Below the pieces are notes generated by a model. That model ran no database searches and had not been told where the DNA came from. It was given only the letters and a program-made list of their open reading frames with translations. Made by a program: the position numbers and the translations under genes. From a virus, in IMG/VR virus record IMGVR_UViG_3300046001_006770, positions 1 to 22,416 of that record: a stretch of 22,416 nt of DNA. One strand, given 5' to 3'. Of the stretch, positions 7,607-18,800 are shown piece after piece. Each line of letters begins with the position of its first letter. Position 1 is the first letter of the stretch.

Positions 7607-10600
7607 ATGTCAAATAGTACCCTATCATTTGCATCAACATCTACGTTCAGAAATGCTCTGATGGCGAAAAATTTGGCCACCTATAAAGTTACAGGGGTTT
7701 ATAATCCTCCGTCAGGACCTAAAAATTATGAGACGGTACTTTCAGATTCACCTGTTAAAGATTCTCCTGACACATTAATCTCTCAAGACCCATTTGGTCA
7801 ACAATTATATCCATTAAATCAATACGGACCACAAGGTGGGTTTAATTTAAATATAAATTATAACGGTCCGCCATTACCTGTAAATTCAAATCAAGGTGAG
7901 TATAGTCCAAATGATACTAACATGGATTTACTCAATGAGTTTTTTATTGACGCGGCATATGTTGAAAATGTTTACGGACCTGCGGGTGGGTTTAATAACA
8001 TGGTTGTTGTAACAAATATACAAAACAACGACAAAATTTATCAACCTTATTGGGAGCCACCTAGCTTTGTTCCATCGACCTACACACCATATGATATTAT
8101 TCTAAACGATAATCCAAATGGTAATAACGGTTCATTGTCTCAAGACTCTTTCATAGCCAAATTAGGTGCGTCCACATTAAAAAAAGAATTTCAAGAAAGA
8201 ATTGGTAGATTGACGTATCAAAATACGGTTGGTTTAGTTAATTTAGAATCTTTACAAGACCCTTTTGAAGCCACCTTAATAGCAACGGGAAAAGAACCTT
8301 TGATTTATAAAAATTGGAGGATTACCGTTCCTGAAAATCCTGTTGGAGCCGCGGCAAATTTTTTATTAAGAGTTTCAGGAGCATACTCGCCCGTATCTCC
8401 AATACCCGGAGATTATTTCAATGAGAATAATATAAACGGAGCACCTTCACAACAAACTTCAATAGCGCTTAATGTTGTTAACCAACTTACAGGAGGATTT
8501 TTAGGTCCTATTCTAAATACAGTTAGAAATCCATCTCAGATATTTTTAGCGAATACAGGTAACGGTCAAAGGTCGGCACTTTTTAGTAATTTAAATTATA
8601 ATAGATATCAGCCATTTTTAGAGAAAAAAATAGGTGGTCTTATTATTGATACATTAGCAGGATTAATAAATCCAAATAATAATACAATAAATGGAAGTTA
8701 TTATGTTGGTAGTAAAAATTCTGAACCATCAACAATAACATCACCACCAAATCAAATACCGGTAAATCCTTTTGGACAACAAGTTGCGTCACCGGTTTAC
8801 GGTCCGTCTGAACTTGGTATATTATATGAAGGAAATCAGAACAAATTGAACTTTGGTTTGGCAGCTAAATCAACAATTGATGGTGGTGGGTTAAATGGTC
8901 AATTTGTTTGGACATCACCAAAATATAAAGGTAATGCGGGGTTCAAAGCGACTCCTGGTGGTGGAGCGGGTTCAAGAGATAATGAATTTAATTTAATAAG
9001 TAGTGATTATACAAAAAATGAATCGACTACGGTTACTTTCAAGAAATCATCTATTTTAGACCAAACACAAAGATTAATCGAGGCCGCGGATAATGTTTCA
9101 GGTATTTCTCGTTTAAAACACGTTGGTAACGCGATAAATCAAGTTAGTAAGGTATTCAATGATGGATATAAAGAAATGACAAAAGGTTCTCAAGTCGTTT
9201 CTTATAAAGATAATACAACTGGTTCTGAAAAAGGAATTGAATATTGTAGAGTTTTTGCTAAAGACACTCCTTATTACACATTCGCCGATTTACAAAAATC
9301 TGATGGTATTGTTAAAGAAGGTAGGAGATTTGCTAACTCTGTTTTAGATAGTACTTATAATCTTAATATTGTCCCAACATCAACAAATGTTAAGAAAAAT
9401 CAAAAGGGGGACTTCATAGCTCAAAAATATATGTTCTCAATAGAGAACTTAGCTTGGAGAACTTCGAATAAAGCGGGTTATACTTATGATGAGTTACCTA
9501 GTTGTGAAAAAGGCCCGAATGGTGGTAGAGTTATGTGGTTTCCACCTTATAATTTAAAGTTTAACGATACTTCAACCGCAAATTGGACATCAACTCCTTT
9601 TTTAGGTAGACCTGAACCTATATATACTTACAGAGATACTAACAGAACAGGAACTTTAACTTGGCAAATTGTTGTTGATAGCCCTTCAGTACTCAATATC
9701 ATTGTTGATGAACAACTTAAAGGTTTAAGTAAAGACAAAATTAATTCAGTAATGGATTCATTCTTCGCTGGCTGTACTAAGTTTGATATATATGAATTAG
9801 CCAAAAAATACAATAGAATACCTGTTTCAGAATTACAACAAATTCAAGAAGTATTAAATAATCCAAGATTAACGGCTCAAGAGGCTGCGGGAGCTATTGC
9901 GGCAAATCCGTCAGTCAATACAGTACCTTCATCAGGAATTAACAATCCTGTAAATCAATCCAAAACTGAAAAAAGTGCTCTTGCAAATAGTTTAGAGAGT
10001 GGGTATACTAATAAAAGTTTTTATTTCGATAATGATGAGCCTAAAAGTGTTACAAGTTATGAAACATTGTATAACAGTTATATAGGTCAAAAAAATACAT
10101 ATCAAATAAAATCTAACGGTATTTTCGGTTCTAATAATGTTTTATCAAATACTGATGGTTTTTTTAACAGTCAAATAGAAAAAGATTTTACAGACATATC
10201 TAAAGGAAATGATTCATTTATTAGTAAACTAAGTGAATTTTTAAAACAGGAAAACACTCAAGTTAACATAGAATTAGTAGGGACTAGTTCTGCTCTCGAT
10301 AGTGCAAATTATAATAAAAATTTATCGCAAACTAGAATAGATTCTGTTATTGAATATTTTAAAAATTATACAAATCCAAACACAAATACATCTTTAAAAA
10401 ATTTAGTAGATACTAGATTAAAATTTACAACTGTTTCTGAAGGGGAGGATGCGGTAATTTCAGTAAACGGTAGAACAATAAATTGTAATCAATTAATCAC
10501 TCAGGGTACAAGTAACAATAATAAAGATAAAAATATTTATTCTACAGATTCTATGGCGTGTAGAAGAGTAAGAATTGGTAAAGTTACCGCAACCGAACCA

Positions 10601-12544
10601 CCAACAAATAATAAAAGTAATGTTTTAGGACCTATTCAAACAAACCCTCAAAACGACAATAAAACAATAAACAATACGGATAACGTTACGGTTTCAAAAC
10701 CACAATCAACAACAAGTATATCACAAAAATTAAAAGAAGGTTTGAGTAAAAAAGTACTTAGAAATCTTTTAACGGAGTGTGAATATTTTGAAGTTATGGA
10801 AAAAACAACACCGTTTGTTTACGACTCAATAAAAGAAAAAATTAAATATTTTAATCCGGCATTTCATTCTATGACACCCGAAGGATTAAATGCTAGATTA
10901 ACATTTTTGAATCAGTGCCTCAGACCTGGACAAACGATTCCTGTTATAGGTACTGATGGAAAACCGAAATTTAATGACGCGTCAAATACATCTTTTGGAG
11001 CACCTCCCGTTTTAATTTTAAGAATCGGTGATTTTTACCACACTAAGATTATTCCGAAAAGTATTGCATTTACTTATGACCCGTTGATTTACGATATGAA
11101 CCCTGAAGGAATTGGATTACAACCTATGATTGCAAATGTTACAATGTCTTTTGATTTTATAGGTGGTCATGGTTTGGCAGGTCCTGTGGGGCAATTACAA
11201 AATGCGTTGTCGTTTAATTATTATGGTAATACAGAAATATATGATGAAAGAGCGGTGGCTACTGAGGATACAAGTGCTTTAGATAAAGAAGTTTTTGACG
11301 CTATTGTTGAGGCTCAAGGTATAAAATCACCAATTGCGACAAATCCTAAAACTAATTTAGGAGGTACGACAATTGGTAATATATTATCAACTAATGTAAT
11401 TGAAGGTGGAGAAACTGGAGATATGACCTATCAAGCAATAATGGATAAACAAGTTGACCAACTTAAAGAATATTTTAGTAATGTTGTTAATCAAGCGGAT
11501 TCGGTGGTTAAGACATATAATATGGGAGTATGGCAACTTATGACAAAAGATAGATTGTATACGACAGGTTTATTAAACGGCGAACCACCAAATAATAATA
11601 CCCCTATTTTTGGTTCATCTTCCGGTATTAGTAAAAAAATTGATGATTTATTTACATCATTTGTAAATGACATTAAAACCACCGATGTTATAAACAATAA
11701 TAATTCAATTATGTTTGGTTTGTATAAAACCACAAAATACAATAAAGAAATTCCTACAATTGAAAATAATTTTGTTAAATATGTGGAATCATTAAAGAGT
11801 GAATTTGAATCCACCGTTTTTGAAAAAAATCAAAATATTGTAAATCAAGAAGTTGATATGGTTCAAACATTTAGAAAATTAAATGTTGTTACTAAAAAAA
11901 CTGATGGTAAAATATTGGCGAACACTTCCGCATTTATATACAATGTAAGTGGAACTAGCGAAGTTACTCCACCAACCACACAAACAAATACTTTAGGTGA
12001 ATTAAGTAGTGATTACTCTTTAGCGTCAGATAAGTTAATGGATTATAATGATTTTTTAAAAAATAAAAAATTATTAGAAACAACATATGGACCAGAACCA
12101 GGAAAGTTCACTGCGTCCAGTGAAAAGTTTCAAGTACAATCTATAAATGAAAAAAGAATGTTTATGGTTATGGCTAGAATTTTTGAAAATAAAGATAAAT
12201 TAGAAAAATTTAAAAGTACTGTTATAAGTACAGAAATTTCAAATGTACCAAAATTAAGAAAAACTTTTGACGAATTATGTGATAAATTTAAAGATTTAGT
12301 TTTGAACGAATTAAAAGCTGAAGAGAAAAAAATGAAAGATATTAAAGAAGATAAAGAGTATTTAAGTTACATTAATACTAATGTATATTCTAAAGGTAAG
12401 ACTAGAAAGTTTAATTATACCACAGTTCCTAATCAAACCACAAATAGTCAACAGATAACTTTAATAAAGAATGTTTACTCTGACCAAAATGTTGATAATG
12501 ATAATAAGACATTCAATGGTAAAATTAAGTTCAATAATAATTAA
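7607..12544 (+). CDS. Giant baseplate/tail structural protein with embedded OmpA-like domain (1645 aa)
   Basis: No single known family covers this protein. Residues 60-410 contain repeated short motifs (PFGQQ at 62 and 388; YGPxGGFN at 73 and 123). Residues about 580-760 hold a structural segment with AQKYMFSIENLAW, GRVMWFPPYNLKFND and GRPEPIYTYRDTNRTGTLTW, typical of tail-tube-adjacent baseplate proteins. Residues 804-992 match an OmpA-like peptidoglycan-associating domain: SFYFDNDEP, then G892 to R910 aligning without gaps to the canonical GHTDxxGxxxYNxxLSxxR, then CRRVRIG. After it, PPVLILRIGDFYHTKIIP and YDMNPEGIGLQPMIANVTMS resemble a beta-barrel tube-initiator or cap domain (gp48/gp54 type; tentative). 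The C-terminus is Lys-rich and helical. The gene ends 2 bases before the gp53-like gene, so they are likely cotranslated. The tail or baseplate role is confident; the exact T4 equivalent is unresolved. Confidence 0.7.
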   Translation: MSNSTLSFASTSTFRNALMAKNLATYKVTGVYNPPSGPKNYETVLSDSPVKDSPDTLISQDPFGQQLYPLNQYGPQGGFNLNINYNGPPLPVNSNQGEYSPNDTNMDLLNEFFIDAAYVENVYGPAGGFNNMVVVTNIQNNDKIYQPYWEPPSFVPSTYTPYDIILNDNPNGNNGSLSQDSFIAKLGASTLKKEFQERIGRLTYQNTVGLVNLESLQDPFEATLIATGKEPLIYKNWRITVPENPVGAAANFLLRVSGAYSPVSPIPGDYFNENNINGAPSQQTSIALNVVNQLTGGFLGPILNTVRNPSQIFLANTGNGQRSALFSNLNYNRYQPFLEKKIGGLIIDTLAGLINPNNNTINGSYYVGSKNSEPSTITSPPNQIPVNPFGQQVASPVYGPSELGILYEGNQNKLNFGLAAKSTIDGGGLNGQFVWTSPKYKGNAGFKATPGGGAGSRDNEFNLISSDYTKNESTTVTFKKSSILDQTQRLIEAADNVSGISRLKHVGNAINQVSKVFNDGYKEMTKGSQVVSYKDNTTGSEKGIEYCRVFAKDTPYYTFADLQKSDGIVKEGRRFANSVLDSTYNLNIVPTSTNVKKNQKGDFIAQKYMFSIENLAWRTSNKAGYTYDELPSCEKGPNGGRVMWFPPYNLKFNDTSTANWTSTPFLGRPEPIYTYRDTNRTGTLTWQIVVDSPSVLNIIVDEQLKGLSKDKINSVMDSFFAGCTKFDIYELAKKYNRIPVSELQQIQEVLNNPRLTAQEAAGAIAANPSVNTVPSSGINNPVNQSKTEKSALANSLESGYTNKSFYFDNDEPKSVTSYETLYNSYIGQKNTYQIKSNGIFGSNNVLSNTDGFFNSQIEKDFTDISKGNDSFISKLSEFLKQENTQVNIELVGTSSALDSANYNKNLSQTRIDSVIEYFKNYTNPNTNTSLKNLVDTRLKFTTVSEGEDAVISVNGRTINCNQLITQGTSNNNKDKNIYSTDSMACRRVRIGKVTATEPPTNNKSNVLGPIQTNPQNDNKTINNTDNVTVSKPQSTTSISQKLKEGLSKKVLRNLLTECEYFEVMEKTTPFVYDSIKEKIKYFNPAFHSMTPEGLNARLTFLNQCLRPGQTIPVIGTDGKPKFNDASNTSFGAPPVLILRIGDFYHTKIIPKSIAFTYDPLIYDMNPEGIGLQPMIANVTMSFDFIGGHGLAGPVGQLQNALSFNYYGNTEIYDERAVATEDTSALDKEVFDAIVEAQGIKSPIATNPKTNLGGTTIGNILSTNVIEGGETGDMTYQAIMDKQVDQLKEYFSNVVNQADSVVKTYNMGVWQLMTKDRLYTTGLLNGEPPNNNTPIFGSSSGISKKIDDLFTSFVNDIKTTDVINNNNSIMFGLYKTTKYNKEIPTIENNFVKYVESLKSEFESTVFEKNQNIVNQEVDMVQTFRKLNVVTKKTDGKILANTSAFIYNVSGTSEVTPPTTQTNTLGELSSDYSLASDKLMDYNDFLKNKKLLETTYGPEPGKFTASSEKFQVQSINEKRMFMVMARIFENKDKLEKFKSTVISTEISNVPKLRKTFDELCDKFKDLVLNELKAEEKKMKDIKEDKEYLSYINTNVYSKGKTRKFNYTTVPNQTTNSQQITLIKNVYSDQNVDNDNKTFNGKIKFNNN

Positions 12545-12546
12545 TA

Positions 12547-12873
12547 ATGGCAAAAAGGCAAACATACGATAGATACGGAACTTTTCTTATTAACGGACAA
12601 CAAACAGTCGTCCCTTATATTACTTTACCAAGTAAAACAACAGATAAGAGATATATCTATAAAGTAGACCAATCAAGATTAGATAAAATCTCTCAACAGT
12701 TTTATGGTTCACCAACTTTTGGGTGGTTAATATTAATGGCTAATCCTCAATATGGTGGTCAAGAATGGAACATCCCTGATGGTGCGATATTGACAATACC
12801 TTTCCCACTTATAAGTTCTTTACAAGACTATAAAAGTCAATTAGATTTACATTTCTTCTACTATGGACGATAA
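12547..12873 (+). CDS. 53: Baseplate wedge protein, gp53-like with LysM-like fold
   Basis: The 108-residue protein has the LysM-like core YKVDQSRLDKISQQFYGSP (38-56), then GWLILMANP, IPDGAILTIPFPL, the arrangement seen in gp53-type wedge proteins and in tail protein X. In T4, gp53 joins neighbouring wedges to close the baseplate ring around the hub; T4 gp53 is longer (196 residues), so this is a minimal form. It lies 2 bases after the 1645-aa gene and its last 11 bases (ATGGACGATAA) overlap the start of the hub gene, suggesting translational coupling. An alternative name would be a LysM tail adaptor. Family assignment is good. Confidence 0.82.
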   Translation: MAKRQTYDRYGTFLINGQQTVVPYITLPSKTTDKRYIYKVDQSRLDKISQQFYGSPTFGWLILMANPQYGGQEWNIPDGAILTIPFPLISSLQDYKSQLDLHFFYYGR

Positions 12874-15800
12874 TCAAGAAAACATACTTGTCGATTTTGA
12901 CGTTAATAATATTATTGTTGTTGACCCAAACAAAGTTGTTGATGAGAATGGTAGAGCCTCGGAACGTTTGATAAATCATGAGAATTTGGTAATATACGCC
13001 AATCTTGAGTGTAAAGTTTTACCTAGAACTAAATTAATTTTAGGCTCTTCAAATACTGACAATGTCAGAACTATTTCTGTTGCGGAAATAAATTTTTTGA
13101 ATCCAGGTAAAAAAACGTTTTTGGACAACTCTTATACTGATGATTTAACAGGTAAAGATATTCTTACTGGAAAAGGGACAAATCAATCAAATCCAAATAG
13201 TCCAACTAAGGATTTGAAAACTGATGAGTATTATTTAAAACAATCAACAACTACAGGAACTGCTGACGTTAAAACAACAGACAATGGTTTATTGGGTATA
13301 CGTTCAATTAGCGTTAGACAAAACACTAGTTTTTTACCAACAATAACCGTTAAAATGGAAGACGTTAGAGGTAGAGCATTATTTGAAAGTGGAGACAATT
13401 CACCGTATGCGTCTTTCTTTAATTTACCATATCCTTTATTTCATCTTACTTTAAAAGGGTATTATGGTAAAGCGATAAAGTTACCTTTGATGTTAAAAGA
13501 TTTTACCGCATCGTTTAATAGTGAAACTGCGAATTTTGATGTTACATGTGAATTTATTACTTATAAATTTAATGTGTTAAGTGATATTTCGATGGGAAAT
13601 GTTTTTGCAACACCTCACATGTATCAATCAAACGTTGAAACAAAGCCAAAGGTTGGAGGACCACAAACAAACCAACCAACAAAAAATAGTGTGGTTGAGT
13701 TAGGTTATGAAAAAATAAGGGAAATGTATAGTGAATACAAATCAAAAGGTATGATACCTGACGATTTTCCTGAAATAACTGTAGTACAGATGAAAAATAG
13801 AATTGATAATTTTATTAAAAATATTCTTAATTCATTTGAACAACAAAATTTAGACGCATTAACAAATTGTTCAAAATATCAAACACAAGTAGGTAATTTT
13901 AGAGGGGAAGTTTTAATTTATCAAGGTAGTTCATGGTTCAACAGATACATGGATACTGAAAATGCTTTTATAACCAATGACGGTCAAAAAGTTTATACGT
14001 TTAAAAAAGAATACAATCAAACAAAAAGACAAGACGCTAAAAACGAACTAAAAAAAATTGTTGAAAAGTATAATGAAATTTTAAATAAAAATGAAACATT
14101 AGGTAATCCTGGTAGTTACACAATTAATGGGGATGAAAAAAAGGTTGAGTTAGGTAACAAAGTTAATTACAATGATTTTAGTGTTACGGATTTGAAAGTA
14201 GAAGATTTTGAATTATTGGAGACTTATCGACAAAGAAAAAAAATAACGGGAGATGTTAATCAAACACAACTTGACTTATTCAGAATAGAACTTGAAGAAG
14301 AAAATATTGTAAGTAATTCAAGTATTAAATTAGAAGACGGTCAACCTGTATTGATAACGGATTATTTTATTTTTGAAGGGTTAAAGAGATTTGAAGGTAT
14401 AATTAACGAAATGTTAAAGTCTGCAAAAGACAATAGAAACGCGATTGAAGAGGACTTGACACAAGCTTTATCGGAACAACTACAAAATAAATCTAACGGT
14501 ATAGGTTTTGTGCCAACAATTAGAAATGTTTTGGCGGTTTTGTTTGCAAATGGTGAGGCTTTTTTACGTTTGATGGACGATGTTCATACTAAGGCGTGGG
14601 CTCAAAAAGATAATAAAATACGTAAGTCAATTATTTTTGACGCCAAAACAAATCCGGCTAGCTCAGAACCATCAAGTTCGGGTGGTAATGCTAAAATACC
14701 TGTATTTCCTTGGCCACAAATTTTAGTGAGTACAAGTGGTGATAAAGGTCAAGAATATTTTGAAGTGAAATATCCTGGTAGTCCCGAGATAATTGACCAA
14801 ACACAGGCTTATCGTTATGACGTTTGGCCTGAAGTTGAATTTCTTGAAGAATTTATCAAAGGATTAACTCAGAGAACAACTTCAGTTGATTATGTTGAAA
14901 CTTCAAATGAAGAAAGTGATATCAAAAGAGTAAGTTTAAATGCTATTGAATATCCAACATCTAATGTGATTTATAGTAATAAAGAAGAGACTAAATATTT
15001 TTTTGAAATATATGAAAGGATTTTATTATATTCATTTTTTTCTAAAATGGGAAGAACTAATAATAACACTGCGGACTCAAGTTCAATTTCAAACCTAATC
15101 GCCGAGATAGAAAAAACTAATATAGTTCAAAGTTTAGGTAATAACAATCCATTTTTAAGTGAAAAATTAAAAAACTATCCCTACAATTCTTCAAATATTC
15201 TCGAGATATTAAAACAATACTCAAATCAAGGTGTTGGGGAAAGTTGGCAAAACTTTATTAGAGGTATATTCAATACGTCGTATATTAAAAATTTAGTAGA
15301 AAATTCAGAATTCGAAATATTCAATATCGGTACTAATAAAATACAATTTTTAGGTAGAACAATAGATTTATTCAAAGTCAACAATACGATATCTATTGAA
15401 GGTGAAGAAAAATTAGTTGAGTATTTGACGGGAAATTCAAAAAATCAAAAAACATTTGATTTAACGGATACATTCCCTTTTACAAACTTAAGTTGGGATA
15501 AGACAAACATGGCTGGTGTTTCATCGTTAGATTTATCGTCTTTGAATTTAGTTAGTAATTTAAATTTACCAATACCGTTTGCATCTATCGGAGATTTTTT
15601 CCAAACTAGTAAAGTTATAAATTATAATAAAAATCTGAAAGTAATTTCAAATTTTTCAGGTCAAACATTAAACTCATTAGCTCCGAAACCATTCGCCAGT
15701 TTCAATTATCTAAGTTTAACAACTCCAAATTTATTAAATCAAAAACAAGAATTTAATATTTCCAAATTAAATGATTTTTATTTAAATAGGGTAAATAAAC

Positions 15801-18800
15801 CTAATCAACAATTACCTACCGAAGGAACATTACTTTATAAAAATCATAATGGTGAGTTAACTGATTTACAAACGGTTTCAATTTTGAATACTCCTTATTT
15901 TATAAATTCTATACAAGATGGAGTAAATAAATTCAGAGATTATAATGAAAATCCATATGTTGCATCCGCTTTTTTATTTTTAAACAGCTTACCAATTGCA
16001 ACATTGAAAGAAAAGTATAAAACCTTCAATGAAGTATCAAATCCAAACGCGACTGAACCTCAAGATAATATAGAAGATTTAAATTATATTTTTGCGACCT
16101 TAAAAAAATACGGAGCGATACATAAATTACCGTTGGCGTGGACGCTAAAAATGGGGTCGATATGGCATAGATATAAAAAATACGTTGAAAAAGGTGAGGA
16201 TATTTTAAACACTTCTTGGTCAGGTTTTAGTTATATTAATAATTTTGACCCTACGACTAATGACCCAACAAAAGATTATGCGTTAACTCTTTCAGGGGGT
16301 AATGTTGATATTATTTTAGAAAAAAACTCAACATTAGGAGGTCAACAATACACTACAATTAACACCGGAGTTTATCCAAAATTAATTAACGATTTTAATG
16401 TGTTTTATCAAGGATATCAAGTTTTTAATGGTTATACAAGTTCAGATATACAAAGTGGTATTACTTCAGGAGTTACAATTTTCAATGTACCGACATCGAA
16501 TTTAACATTTAGTAATGGTTATGATTTACAAAACTTGAATAGAGTTTTACGTATAACGCCTTGGTCTGTTTATGTTGACGATATAAGTAAAAAATATTCA
16601 TATTTACTACCCTCACACGGAAGTCAAATAAATCAAATTAAAGATGAATGTTTTGTAAATAATTTAAAAGTTACTGAAGTAACAGGAAACACCTCAGTTT
16701 ATAATGGTTCAATTAGATTATTTTGGGCGGCACCAAATTATGGTTATTTTGATGTTAATGACATTGTTAAGCCATCTCCATCGGAGTATATGCAAAGGAT
16801 TTTACCATTCACAAGTCAACAAAGAAACTTTACATTACAGGGGAGTCAATCAACATATAGTAAAATTGAAGATATCTTCGGTGTCTTCGAAAAAAATGTT
16901 TTAGATACTTTCGAAAAGAAATTTTTGGATTTTTCAAAATCAATTTATGACTACAAAGACCCGTTAGAAGGTAGTACAAAATCGTACGGTAATTTTCAAA
17001 TGTTATTTACATCATTAATGAAAGTACCTTCAATTTCTGACGATTTAAGTTTGACTAATTATGATAGATTAATTTTTTTACAAAATAGACAGATTATAAA
17101 CTTTGGTAATATAATTAAAAGTTTCTTAGAGTATGATGTTTTGATAAAATTTGGTAACCCATCTAATTTTGATAGAAATTTATTTTATTCTTTTTCTAAT
17201 GATGTAAATGAGATTGTAGACCCTTGGACTTGGGAATACTATAGTATTAACACACCAAACGCTTTACCTAACACAAGTGGAGTACCTAATTTGGTTACTT
17301 CTAAACTAAACTACCCAAATGAATGGAAAACTTTGGAAACGTATGTTGGTTTTTCACAATTAAGTGGGATTACTTACACAAATACAGGCTCAACAATTAC
17401 CGATTTTTTTATAGATTTTAATATTGCATTTACTGAAAAAAATATTGTAAATTTTACACCGATAATAAAAATATATGCCACACAAAAACAAACTGACCCA
17501 AATTTAAATCCTATAACTTTCAAAACAAAAATGAGTGAATTTTTGGTTTCAAACGAAACTTTTGTAGGTAAAATTGTGAATAGTTTATTTACCAAATTAA
17601 ATAAAGAATTGGATAACATTAAAATAAATCCTGAAAAAAATACTAAAACGGCGATTGAAGGTGAAACCCCAAAAGAACAACTATGGGATATGTTCAAAGC
17701 AATTAACGATAAATGGATTGCGGGTAACGATTTTAAAAATAAAACATTGTTTGAAGATGTTTTACTTTTAGATAGAGCAAGTAGAAATGTTGGTGACATT
17801 ATTTTGGTTGATATATATAAACTTTCTGAACTAATTGACCCTCAAACTTTGAATCCTAAAACTAATTTATTATATGTTGTATCAAGTATATTGACTGAAA
17901 ATAGATTTCAGATGTTTAACGTTCCGGCATATGTTAATTTTTATAATGTACAAGATGCTACTAAAAATCCTAAACCAAGGTCAGATGGAAGTACTCAAAC
18001 GGCAAATGATTTGTTTGGAACATTTCTAAGTGTTGATACAAGAAATTCTTCCACTAAAATGGTTTGTTTTTATGTTGGTAAGTCAAGTGAATTTTTGGAT
18101 TCACCAAAAACACAAACACAAAGAAAAAATGATACATTTTCATTAACACAAGTTTCTAATCATCCATTGGTGGAAAATTTATCGGACAAAAAAGATTGGG
18201 ACAAATCCAATAAAGTGGTCGGTTTCAATGTTGACATCGGACCACAAAATCAAGGGGTATTTACCAGATTCTCAGTGTCTCAAAAGTCCGCAACATCAAC
18301 TGCCGAGTCTTTACAAAGAATTTCGGAAATTGCGAATCAGGCAGGAAATAGAACTGTATCCACACAAAACCAATCTTTATTGGACATTTATCAAACAAGA
18401 AGTTACACATGTGACATTAGTATGATGGGTAATGTTATGATTCAACCAATGATGTACTTTAACTTGAGATATGTACCTATGTTTTCAGGGTCATATATGA
18501 TTACAACGGTAAATCATGAAATAGGACCTGGTAAATTTGAGACAACAATTCAAGGTGTAAGACAACCTACATTCAATTTACCAAAAATAACTGATTTCTT
18601 AATGTCGTTAAGAGCTAATTTAGTTCAAGCGATTATAGATAAAACTGCTCAAGCTAAACAAGAACAAACAAAGGATAGTCAAGGTAATTCTATTAGTAAT
18701 AAAAACAAAACCGCATCTGATGCAAAAAAAGGTAAGAAATTAACAGAAGTTCAGGCTTGTACGCCAATTCCGAAATACTCAGATTTCACGGTTTTAGACA

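Noticed and set aside
17374-17799. Reverse-strand open frame of 141 codons inside the hub gene
   Set aside because: Hydrophobic low-complexity translation of an AT-rich antisense strand, with no leader and no family resemblance.
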